This document shows positions 6,756-12,731 of a stretch of DNA of 12,731 nucleotides, piece after piece (position 1 is the stretch's first letter; every line of letters begins with the position of its first letter). The translations under genes and the position numbers were made by a program. The notes beneath the pieces are model-generated. The model was not told where the DNA came from, did not search any database, and worked only from the letters and a program-made list of their open reading frames with translations. Source of the stretch: an uncultured Clostridia bacterium (GTDB taxonomy: Bacteria; Bacillota; Clostridia; Christensenellales; Aristaeellaceae); the NCBI GenBank assembly GCA_945877525.1, contig CAMDVP010000062.1, positions 1 to 12,731 of the forward strand, written 5' to 3'.

Positions 6756-6790
6756 TGCACAGCCCCCGGACGGACTTCACAGAAGGAAGG

Positions 6791-7720
6791 ATGAACGTTG
6801 TGATCGCCGCCAAGAAAACCACACTGACTGCGGGCGCAAAGCGGCGCCTGCTGAAAAACAACCTCGCGGGCTATGCCTTCATTGCTCCCTGGCTTTTCGG
6901 CCTGCTGGCCTTTACCTCCATTCCCATGCTCTATTCCCTGTACCTGTCCTTCACCAAGTATGATGCGCTGGGCGCGCCGGTGTGGACGGGCGTCCAGAAC
7001 TATGTGACCATGTTCCAGGACGCTACCTTCTGGCAGTCTGTGGGCGTAACCTTCAAATATGTATTCATCCTGGTGCCGCTCCGCCTGGCCACTGCGCTGG
7101 GCGTGGCCATGATTCTGGCGACCAAGCATCGCGGAATCGGCCTGTACCGCACCGTTTACTATATTCCCTCCCTGCTGGGCGGCAGTGTGGCCATCGCCAT
7201 TATCTGGGCGCAGCTGTTCGGCTCTCAGGGTGCCATCAACGGGATGCTGTCCCAGCTGCTTGGGCGCACGGTGAACTTCAACTGGGTGGGTGAGCGCTCC
7301 TCCGCACTGTATTCCCTGATCCTGCTGGGCTGCTGGCATTTCGGCTCCTCCATGCTGATCTTCATCTCCGGCCTTAAGCAGATTCCCCAGAACTACTACG
7401 AGGCGGCGCTGATTGACGGCGCCAGCGCTCCCCAGCGCTTCTTCAGAATTACCCTGCCCATGCTCAGCCCCGTGATTTTCTTCAACCTGGTCATGGGCAT
7501 CATCACTGCCTTCAAGTCCTTCTCGGAGAGCCTGATTATCACCGACGGCGGCCCGCTGAACAGCACCATGCTATTCGCGCTGTACATCTACAAGCAGGGC
7601 TTCTCCTACTTCAAAATGGGCTATGCCTGCGCCATGTCCTGGGTGCTGCTGATGATCATCGCCGTATTCTCGATTTTTATCTTCGGCAGCTCCACCGGCT
7701 GGGTCCACTACGAAGAGTAA
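6791..7720 (+). CDS. Carbohydrate ABC transporter permease (MalF/UgpA type)
   Basis: A 309-residue inner-membrane protein with about six membrane segments, the first in LAGYAFIAPWLFGLLAF. The binding-protein-dependent permease EAA loop is NYYEAALIDGASAPQRFF (about 202-219, E204), which contacts the ATPase. The N-terminal KRRLLKNNLAGYAFIAPW pattern is typical of the first permease of CUT1 systems. The start is uncertain by three codons: ATG at 6791 has AAGGA only 3 nt away, whereas the in-frame GTG at 6800 would sit 9 nt after GGAAGG. It pairs with the second permease 16 nt downstream. Confidence 0.92.
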   Translation: MNVVIAAKKTTLTAGAKRRLLKNNLAGYAFIAPWLFGLLAFTSIPMLYSLYLSFTKYDALGAPVWTGVQNYVTMFQDATFWQSVGVTFKYVFILVPLRLATALGVAMILATKHRGIGLYRTVYYIPSLLGGSVAIAIIWAQLFGSQGAINGMLSQLLGRTVNFNWVGERSSALYSLILLGCWHFGSSMLIFISGLKQIPQNYYEAALIDGASAPQRFFRITLPMLSPVIFFNLVMGIITAFKSFSESLIITDGGPLNSTMLFALYIYKQGFSYFKMGYACAMSWVLLMIIAVFSIFIFGSSTGWVHYEE

Positions 7721-7736
7721 GGAAGGAGCAAGCAAG

Positions 7737-8606
7737 ATGAAAAATGGGCAGAAAACCGGACGCATGACCTGGAAGAAGGGGCTGCGTTCCTTCCGCTTTC
7801 ACTTCTTCGCCATCCTTTTCGGCATCATTATGATCTATCCCCTGGTGTGGATGGTGGCCAGCTCGCTCAAACCCAATGACGAGGTTTTCACCACCGTCAC
7901 CAGCCTGATTCCCTCCCGTTTTGTCTGGCAGAACTATGTGGAGGGCTGGCAGTCCACCGGGCGCTATACCTACGCCACCTATTTCTCCAATTCCCTGTTC
8001 ATCGCGGTGCTGTCTACCATCGGCGGCGTGGCCTCCTCTTCGCTGGTGGCCTACGGCTTCGCCCGCATTCCCTTCAAGGGCCGCAAGGTGTTTTTCACCA
8101 TTCTGATGGGCACCATGCTGCTGCCTGTGCAGGTGCTGATGATTCCCCAGTACGTGATTTTCCAGAAGCTGCGCTGGATTAACACCTATCTGCCGATCAT
8201 TGTTCCGCAGTTCTGCGGCGTACCCTTCTTCATTTTCCTGAATATGCAGTTCATGCGCGGCGTGCCCCGTGAACTGGACGAGGCGGCGGAAATTGACGGC
8301 TGCGGCTGGCTTCGCACCTATACCAATATTCTGCTGCCCCTGTCGAAGCCCTCGCTGATCACCTCCTCCATCTTCGCGTTCTACTGGTCCTGGCAGGAGT
8401 TCCTCGGGCCGCTGATCTACCTCAACAAGCCCAAGAAATACACCGTGTCCATTGCCCTGAAGATGTTCGCCGACCCCTCTGTGCAGACAAACTGGTCCGG
8501 TCTGTTTGCCATGACGACGCTGTCAATCATCCCGGTGGTGGCGGTGTTCATGTTCTTCCAGAAATATCTGGTGGAGGGCGTCGCCACAACGGGGCTGAAG
8601 GCATGA
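7737..8606 (+). CDS. Carbohydrate ABC transporter permease (MalG/UgpE type)
   Basis: A 289-residue membrane protein with about six membrane segments; the first is FHFFAILFGIIMIYPLVWMV. The EAA loop is ELDEAAEIDGCGWLRTYTNI (about 180-199, E182). The sequence PLVWMVASSLKPNDEVF near the N-terminus is typical of the second CUT1 permease. The ribosome site GGAAGGAG (7721-7728) starts immediately after the stop of the first permease and lies 8 nt before the ATG. No ATP-binding subunit gene follows; a shared MsmK/UgpC-type ATPase encoded elsewhere is the usual solution in Firmicutes. Confidence 0.93.
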   Translation: MKNGQKTGRMTWKKGLRSFRFHFFAILFGIIMIYPLVWMVASSLKPNDEVFTTVTSLIPSRFVWQNYVEGWQSTGRYTYATYFSNSLFIAVLSTIGGVASSSLVAYGFARIPFKGRKVFFTILMGTMLLPVQVLMIPQYVIFQKLRWINTYLPIIVPQFCGVPFFIFLNMQFMRGVPRELDEAAEIDGCGWLRTYTNILLPLSKPSLITSSIFAFYWSWQEFLGPLIYLNKPKKYTVSIALKMFADPSVQTNWSGLFAMTTLSIIPVVAVFMFFQKYLVEGVATTGLKA

Positions 8607-8660
8607 CATGCTTTTTGCGCAGGCGGGCGCTTCCCGCGGCCATCATGTGAAATTTTCCCC

Positions 8661-8689
8661 TTTTCGACAACGGCAAATCGTGGTATACT
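8661..8689 (+). promoter_or_regulatory. Extended -10 promoter of pgi
   Basis: TGGTATACT (8681-8689) gives an extended -10 with TATACT at 8684-8689. At 17-nt spacing the -35 is only TTTTCG (8661-8666), so the extended -10 must carry recognition. The expected start is near 8696. The shared 17-nt element of the two upstream promoters is absent here. Confidence 0.65.
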
Positions 8690-8696
8690 ATGCTCG

Positions 8697-8721
8697 GCGA
8701 CTGTCGTATGACCACCGTCGC
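8697..8721 (+). other. Short leader hairpin before pgi
   Basis: GCGAC (8697-8701) pairs with GTCGC (8717-8721), enclosing an inner GTC/GAC pairing (8703-8705 with 8710-8712) around GTAT. It begins at about the predicted transcript start and ends next to the ribosome site AGGAAAGGA (8722-8730), so it could protect the 5' end. Weak structure. Confidence 0.35.
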
Positions 8722-8739
8722 AGGAAAGGATGAATACCA

Positions 8740-10164
8740 ATGGCGGATATGTGCAAAAAGCCCATTGAACTGAACGTGAATCACATGATGGCCGATACCC
8801 TGGGATTCCAGTATGGAATTTCCCGCGGCCAGGTGGAAGAATATGCGCCCTTTGCCGCTGCGGCCAACCAGGCCGTGCAGGCTGCTCGCGGCACCGGCTG
8901 GCTGGGCTGGACCGAGCTGCCCTATAATCAGGAGGAAATCGTCGCCCATATCGAAAAGACTGCCGCCCGTGTCCGCGAGCAGTTCGACGCTTTTGTGGTG
9001 CTGGGCATCGGCGGCAGCGCCCTGGGCCCTATCGCCGTGCAGCAGGCCCTCAATCACCTGCATTACAACGAGCTGCCCGCCGAAAAGCGCGGCGGCCCCC
9101 GCCTGTACGTGGAGGACAACATCGACCCCGAGCGCATGCAGGCCCTGCTGGACGTGATTGACGTCAAGACCACCTGCTTCAACGTGATTACCAAGTCCGG
9201 CGCCACCGCCGAGACCATGAGCCAGTACCTCACCATTTCCGAATTGCTCAAGAAGGAAGTGGGCGACAAGTGGGCCGACCACATCATCGCCACCACCGAC
9301 TGTGAGAAGGGCAACCTGATTAAGCTGGCCAGGGAGCATGGCTTCGACCTGTTCTTTATTCCCTCAAGCGTGGGCGGCCGCTTCTCCGAGCTGTCCCCGG
9401 TGGGCCTGCTGCCTGCGGCGGTGTGCGGCATTGATATCCGCGCCATGCTGGAAGGCGCTGCGGCCATGGACGAGCGCTGCAAGGGCGACGACGTGTGGCA
9501 CAACCCCGCCCTGCTGGAGGCCGTGCTGCAGTATATCTGCATGGAGGATATGGGCATCAACGTTCAGGTGACCATGCCCTATGCCGACTCCCTCAAGTAC
9601 ATGGCCGACTGGTTCTGCCAACTGTGGGCCGAGTCCCTGGGCAAGAATGTGACCCGCAAGGGCATGGCCAAGAACTGCGGTCAGACCCCGGTCAAGTCCC
9701 TGGGCGTGACTGACCAGCACAGCCAGCTGCAGCTGTACACCGAAGGCCCCTACGACAAGGTGATTACCCTGCTCAAGGTGGAGCATTTCCGTGCGGAAAG
9801 CCCCATCCCCCACGGCTGCGAGGAATTCCCGGACGTGGCCTTCCTGGGCGGCAAGAGTCTCAACCAGCTCATCGAGGCCGAGCGCCAGGGCACCGAGTAC
9901 GCCCTGCTGAAGAAGGGCCGCATGAGCCAGTGCATCACCCTGCCTGAGGTGAACGCCCACACCATCGGCCAGCTGATCTTCTTCTTTGAGATGGCTACCG
10001 CCTATGCCGGCGAACTGCTGGACATCGACGCCTTCAACCAGCCCGGCGTGGAGGAGAGCAAGATTGCCTCCTATGCGGTGCTGGGCAACACCTCCGAGAA
10101 GTACCAGAAGAAGGCTGCGGAGATGGCGAAGAAGCCTGCGGGCAAGGCGGAATACATCCTGTAA
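8740..10164 (+). CDS. pgi: Glucose-6-phosphate isomerase
   Basis: A 474-residue cytoplasmic enzyme interconverting glucose 6-phosphate and fructose 6-phosphate. The SIS sugar-phosphate-binding motif is VVLGIGGSALGP (about 86-97). Family signature 1 is SSVGGRFSELSPVGL (about 209-223), and signature 2 is GELLDIDAFNQPGVEESK (about 424-441), with catalytic lysine K441. Length is near the usual 440-470 of the bacterial short form. The ATG at 8740 has AAAGGA ending 9 nt upstream; the ATG at 8729-8731 is in another frame. Codon use is strongly biased to G/C-ended synonymous codons, as in the binding protein, suggesting high expression. It has its own promoter and terminator and lies 133 nt after the sugar importer, linking imported hexose to glycolysis. 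Confidence 0.96.
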   Translation: MADMCKKPIELNVNHMMADTLGFQYGISRGQVEEYAPFAAAANQAVQAARGTGWLGWTELPYNQEEIVAHIEKTAARVREQFDAFVVLGIGGSALGPIAVQQALNHLHYNELPAEKRGGPRLYVEDNIDPERMQALLDVIDVKTTCFNVITKSGATAETMSQYLTISELLKKEVGDKWADHIIATTDCEKGNLIKLAREHGFDLFFIPSSVGGRFSELSPVGLLPAAVCGIDIRAMLEGAAAMDERCKGDDVWHNPALLEAVLQYICMEDMGINVQVTMPYADSLKYMADWFCQLWAESLGKNVTRKGMAKNCGQTPVKSLGVTDQHSQLQLYTEGPYDKVITLLKVEHFRAESPIPHGCEEFPDVAFLGGKSLNQLIEAERQGTEYALLKKGRMSQCITLPEVNAHTIGQLIFFFEMATAYAGELLDIDAFNQPGVEESKIASYAVLGNTSEKYQKKAAEMAKKPAGKAEYIL

Positions 10165-10171
10165 TCTCAGC

Positions 10172-10205
10172 GGAGCCGGAGGGAAGCGTCCTTCCGGCTC
10201 CTTTT
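10172..10205 (+). terminator. Intrinsic terminator after pgi
   Basis: GGAGCCGGAGGG (10172-10183) pairs with CTTCCGGCTCC preceded by C (10190-10201), twelve pairs with one G-T wobble and a 6-nt loop, followed by TTTT (10202-10205). The T tract is short, and the ribosome site of the next gene begins 6 nt later, so the HAD gene probably depends on readthrough. Confidence 0.85.
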
Positions 10206-10224
10206 CTGCGTAAAGGAGTTGCCC

Positions 10225-10983
10225 ATGACCTATACCGATCTTGTGTTTGACCTGTACGGTACCCTGGTGGACATCCATACCGAGGAAAACGACCTGGTGT
10301 GGGAAAAGACCGCTCTGTACTTTGGCTACTACGGCGCTCACTACACCGGGGAGGCGCTGAAGGCGGCTTTTACCGCTGCCATGGCGGCCCGGAAAGCCGG
10401 GGCTGGGCAAAGCTATGAGTGCTTCCCGGACATTCCCTTTGAGCAGGTGATGGCGGAGCTGTTTCGCGCCGGGGGCATCACGGAACATGCCGACGTTCTG
10501 GGCGTGAACGCCGCCCAGCTGTTCCGCATTGCCTCAACGGAGTACCTGCGGCTGTATCCCGGCGTGCCGGAGGCGCTGGCAGCTTTGCGTGCCAGGGGCT
10601 TCAGACTGTGGCTGCTGAGCAATGCGCAGCAGGTATTCACGGCCTATGAGCTGCGAAGCCTGGGCCTTGGCGGGCAGCTGGACGGCATCTATCTGTCCTC
10701 CGACTACGGCTGCCGCAAGCCGGACGGACGGTTCTTCCGGGCGCTGCTGGAGGAACGCCGGCTGGACGCGGGCCGATGCCTGATGATTGGCAACGACAGG
10801 GAAACAGACATTGCCGGTGCGCGGGCGGCAGGGCTGGCCACCCTGTACATGCACACCAACCTGACCCCCTCTGACCAGGCTGCGGCGGATCCTGCCCTGG
10901 CTGTCGGAAGGACAGCGGGCAGGCATTACGAGTTTGAGGGAAGCGACTGGAAGCAACTGGCGAAGCTCATCGGGGCGCTATGA
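10225..10983 (+). CDS. HAD superfamily hydrolase (subfamily IA)
   Basis: A 252-residue cytoplasmic protein with all four HAD motifs: motif I LVFDLYGTLVD with nucleophile D9, motif II WLLSNAQQ (S132), motif III K165 in GCRKPDG, and motif IV MIGNDRETDIAGA with D191 and D195. A helical cap sits between motifs I and II (about 20-95), placing it in subfamily IA (PGP/haloacid dehalogenase-like). Motif I has Tyr (Y11) where typical phosphatases have the second Asp acid/base, as in L-2-haloacid dehalogenases and many uncharacterised DLYGT proteins, so phosphatase activity is not assured. The ATG at 10225 is preferred over TTG 10219 because AAAGGAG (10212-10218) lies 6 nt before it. No promoter is visible between the pgi terminator and this gene. 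Confidence 0.88.
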   Translation: MTYTDLVFDLYGTLVDIHTEENDLVWEKTALYFGYYGAHYTGEALKAAFTAAMAARKAGAGQSYECFPDIPFEQVMAELFRAGGITEHADVLGVNAAQLFRIASTEYLRLYPGVPEALAALRARGFRLWLLSNAQQVFTAYELRSLGLGGQLDGIYLSSDYGCRKPDGRFFRALLEERRLDAGRCLMIGNDRETDIAGARAAGLATLYMHTNLTPSDQAAADPALAVGRTAGRHYEFEGSDWKQLAKLIGAL

Positions 10984-11066
10984 TGCGCTGCTGCAGGCAG
11001 GTCATACAGGCTTGGTTTCCTGATCGCGGGGAAGATGGAAAACCCATGGCCTTTTCGGGCAAAGTG

Positions 11067-11075
11067 TGATACAAT
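11067..11075 (+). promoter_or_regulatory. Extended -10 promoter of the purine permease gene
   Basis: TGATACAAT (11067-11075) contains TACAAT with an extended TG. No good -35 is present at 16-18 nt (TGGCCT at 11047-11052). The expected start near 11082 leaves a leader of about 57 nt. I see no purine riboswitch core in the leader. Confidence 0.55.
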
Positions 11076-11085
11076 GCTTCGGTGG

Positions 11086-11114
11086 TTTCCCTCAGGCCTT
11101 CGCCATAAGGGAAA
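11086..11114 (+). other. Leader hairpin before the purine permease gene
   Basis: TTTCCCT (11086-11092) pairs with AGGGAAA (11108-11114), and inside it GGC (11095-11097) pairs with GCC (11102-11104) around CTTC, separated by a small internal loop. It starts close to the predicted transcript 5' end and stops 8 nt before the ribosome site AAGGGAGG (11123-11130). It may stabilise the leader or tune translation. Confidence 0.45.
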
Positions 11115-11138
11115 AAACGGATAAGGGAGGAATCTACT

Positions 11139-12551
11139 GTGACCAATTCCAGGAAGGCTGCCGGGCTGGACAAGTTCTTCGGCATCACGGCAGCCGGTTC
11201 CACCATGCGCATGGAAATCATGGCAGGCGTTACCACGTTCTTTGCCATGGTATACATCCTCATGGTCAATGCGGGTATGTTCACTGCCGCCGGCGTGTCC
11301 TATGGCGCAATCTACATTGCCACGGCCATTTCCGCCGTGGTGGGCACGGTGTGCATCGGCCTGCTGGCCAATCTGCCCCTGGCTCAGGCTTCCGGCATGG
11401 GGTTGAACGCCTTTTTCGTGTATACCTGTGTGTTGGGCTTCGGCATGAGCTATGCCAATGCCCTGGTGCTGGTGCTCTTTGACGGCGTGCTGTTCATCAT
11501 CCTGACGGTGACGGGCCTGCGCAGAACCATCTTCCAGGCGATTCCGCAGTCGGTGCGCGTGGCGATTCCCGCGGGCATCGGCCTGTTCATTGCCTTCATT
11601 GGCCTGCAGAATGCGGGCATTGTGGCCAAGGACGCCGCCACCGGCGTGACCCTTGCCTCCTTCAACCTGCTGAAGGAGGGTGCATGGCCCGGCGTGATGC
11701 CCATGCTGGTGACCATTGCTGCCGTGCTGGCCATCGCCGTGATGGCGAAGAAAAACGTCAAGGGCGCGGTGCTGTTGGGCATGCTGGGCGGCGCTGCGGC
11801 ATACTATCTGCTGGGTTACCTCACTGTGCCCGGCTTTGCCCTGGGCCTGACCCTGGAAAGCCCCTTCGCCGCCTTCGGGCAGTTCTTCAGTGAGTCCTTC
11901 CTGAAGGTGTTCACGGAGGGCTTCAACTTCTCCGGCTATGTGGCGGCGCACGGCGCGGCAAACACCGTGCTGGTGATTGTCACCACTGCGCTGGCTTTCT
12001 GCATGGTGGACATGTTTGATACGCTGGGCACCCTGTATGGCGCCTGTGCCCGCGGCAACATGCTGACTCCGGAGGGAGAGGTGCCCAACATGGACAAGGC
12101 CATGCTGGCTGACGCCATCGCTACCACTGCCGGCGCAATCTGCGGCACCTCCACGGTGACGACCTTTGTGGAGTCCGCCTCCGGCGTGGCTGAGGGCGGC
12201 CGCACCGGTATGTCTGCCATGGTCACGGCGGCGCTGTTCTTCGTGGCCATGTTCCTCAGCCCCATCGCCCAGCTGGTGCCCTCCTGTGCCACCGCTGCCG
12301 CGCTGGTGTATGTGGGTGTGCTGATGATTGCCTGCGTGAAGGACATCGACTGGCACGATGCCAACGAGGCCGTGCCCGCTTTCCTTACCATGGCCATGAT
12401 GCCCTTCACCTATAATATTTCCTATGGCATTGCCTTCGGCCTGATTTCCTGCATTGTGATGAAGGCCTTTACCGGAAAGGCCAGGGAGATCAAGGCGGGC
12501 ACCTGGGTGATTGCCGCGCTGTTCCTGGCGATGCTGTTCCTGACGCACTGA
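11139..12551 (+). CDS. NCS2-family purine permease, AzgA/PbuG type (guanine/hypoxanthine/adenine)
   Basis: A 470-residue polytopic membrane protein, about 12-14 segments, that should import purine bases by cation symport. Diagnostic AzgA-branch stretches are LDKFFGI at the N-terminus, MEIMAGVTTFFAMVYILMVN (about 24-43), LANLPLAQASGMGLNAFF (about 76-93, the conserved NxPxxxxxGMGLNAFF motif), MVDMFDTLGTLYG (about 289-301) and CGTSTVTTFVESASGVAEGGRTG (about 335-357), the last containing the substrate-site Glu-Ser motif. Length is usual for the branch. Start is GTG at 11139 with AAGGGAGG 8 nt upstream; no better ATG lies before M23. It has its own promoter and a strong terminator, so it is monocistronic. 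Which base is preferred cannot be read from sequence. Confidence 0.93.
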   Translation: MTNSRKAAGLDKFFGITAAGSTMRMEIMAGVTTFFAMVYILMVNAGMFTAAGVSYGAIYIATAISAVVGTVCIGLLANLPLAQASGMGLNAFFVYTCVLGFGMSYANALVLVLFDGVLFIILTVTGLRRTIFQAIPQSVRVAIPAGIGLFIAFIGLQNAGIVAKDAATGVTLASFNLLKEGAWPGVMPMLVTIAAVLAIAVMAKKNVKGAVLLGMLGGAAAYYLLGYLTVPGFALGLTLESPFAAFGQFFSESFLKVFTEGFNFSGYVAAHGAANTVLVIVTTALAFCMVDMFDTLGTLYGACARGNMLTPEGEVPNMDKAMLADAIATTAGAICGTSTVTTFVESASGVAEGGRTGMSAMVTAALFFVAMFLSPIAQLVPSCATAAALVYVGVLMIACVKDIDWHDANEAVPAFLTMAMMPFTYNISYGIAFGLISCIVMKAFTGKAREIKAGTWVIAALFLAMLFLTH

Positions 12552-12566
12552 CCTTGCAAACAAACG

Positions 12567-12599
12567 GCCCTGCTTCGGATGACCGAAGCAGGGCTTTTT
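12567..12599 (+). terminator. Intrinsic terminator of the purine permease gene
   Basis: GCCCTGCTTCGG (12567-12578) pairs perfectly with CCGAAGCAGGGC (12583-12594) around an ATGA loop, followed by TTTTT (12595-12599). It lies 15 nt after the stop codon. The opposite strand lacks a matching T run, so it works mainly rightward. Confidence 0.95.
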
Positions 12600-12630
12600 G
12601 CGTGCGGGAGCATGAAGCAGGGTGATCTCC

Positions 12631-12731
12631 ATGCATGATGAATTGGGCAAAGGAACGCAGACGATGCTGCTTGGTGGTAACCGCTCAATAATCCCCCGGT
12701 ACAGAAAAGCCGTGGTCCCCAGCACTCACAC
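12631..12731 (+). CDS. Possible start of a further gene, truncated by the window edge
   Basis: An open frame starts at ATG 12631 and runs off the window (33 full codons visible, beginning MHDELGKGTQTMLLGGNR). Just before it GGTGATC (12621-12627) matches the distal part of the anti-Shine-Dalgarno complement. An in-frame GTG at 12622 is an alternative start. No promoter was identified between the terminator and this frame, and I do not recognise the product. It could be chance. Confidence 0.3.
   Translation, partial: MHDELGKGTQTMLLGGNRSIIPRYRKAVVPSTH

Noticed and set aside
6662..6790. N-terminal extension of the first permease by 43 codons
   Set aside because: It would translate the hairpin region into a Pro/Arg/Cys-rich stretch with no membrane character; the permease family starts shortly before the basic KRRLLKNN segment.
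8606..8665. Possible terminator after the second permease
   Set aside because: Only a 5-bp inner stem (8623-8627 with 8633-8637) and a weak outer ACATG/CATGT pairing, with interrupted T runs; too weak to call as an intrinsic terminator.
9364..10488. 374-residue minus-strand open frame spanning the end of pgi and start of the HAD gene
   Set aside because: Crosses the pgi terminator and two well-supported + strand genes; composition is that of a shadow frame.
11041..11138. Purine riboswitch upstream of the purine permease
   Set aside because: The leader is short and shows neither the two conserved loop motifs nor the three-way junction core.
10926..12725. 599-residue open frame on the minus strand opposite the purine permease
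   Set aside because: Its translation is low-complexity His/Gln/Gly-rich, typical of the complement of a G/C-ended coding frame, and it runs through the terminator; the + strand carries a clear AzgA-family gene.

Overview
The window reads as a chromosomal segment of a moderately high-GC, Gram-positive-like gut anaerobe, most likely an uncultured member of class Clostridia (Christensenellales- or Oscillospirales-like). This rests on strong AGGAGG-type ribosome binding sites, tight co-directional packing, a YesM/YesN two-component pair beside a CUT1 sugar transporter, and G/C-ended codons. The taxonomic placement is inference. Every gene I can support lies on the + strand.

Layout. 1-903 is the 3' part of a TetM-like ribosome-protection GTPase gene whose start lies outside the window. 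A good promoter at 1003-1031 then opens a four-gene unit: an EEP-fold phosphohydrolase (1066-1920), a histidine-phosphatase-fold protein (1936-2667), a YesM-type sensor kinase (2667-4469) and a short YesN-type response regulator (4444-5166). These genes abut or overlap, and the unit closes with a clear intrinsic terminator (5177-5207). A second promoter (5296-5324) drives a CUT1 sugar ABC importer: binding protein (5360-6616), a 174-nt strongly structured intercistronic segment, then two permeases (6791-7720 and 7737-8606). No ATPase gene is present. Next come glucose-6-phosphate isomerase (8740-10164) with its own promoter and terminator, a HAD-family hydrolase (10225-10983), an AzgA/PbuG-type purine permease (11139-12551) with a textbook terminator, and a possible gene start running off the right edge (12631 on).

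How it fits together. The kinase and regulator probably sense an extracytoplasmic sugar cue and control the neighbouring importer. The sequence gives direct support: the promoters of the two-component operon and of the importer share a 17-nt element (16/17 identical) at exactly the same 40-nt distance upstream of near-identical -10 regions. Imported sugar would feed into the hexose-phosphate pool next to pgi, and the two small phosphatase-fold proteins co-transcribed with the two-component system may act on a sugar phosphate; that last step is inference.

Most worth following are the shared promoter element, the four-hairpin region between binding protein and permease genes, and the replaced drug-displacement loop in the TetM-like protein. 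I saw no mobile element, CRISPR array, tRNA or rRNA.
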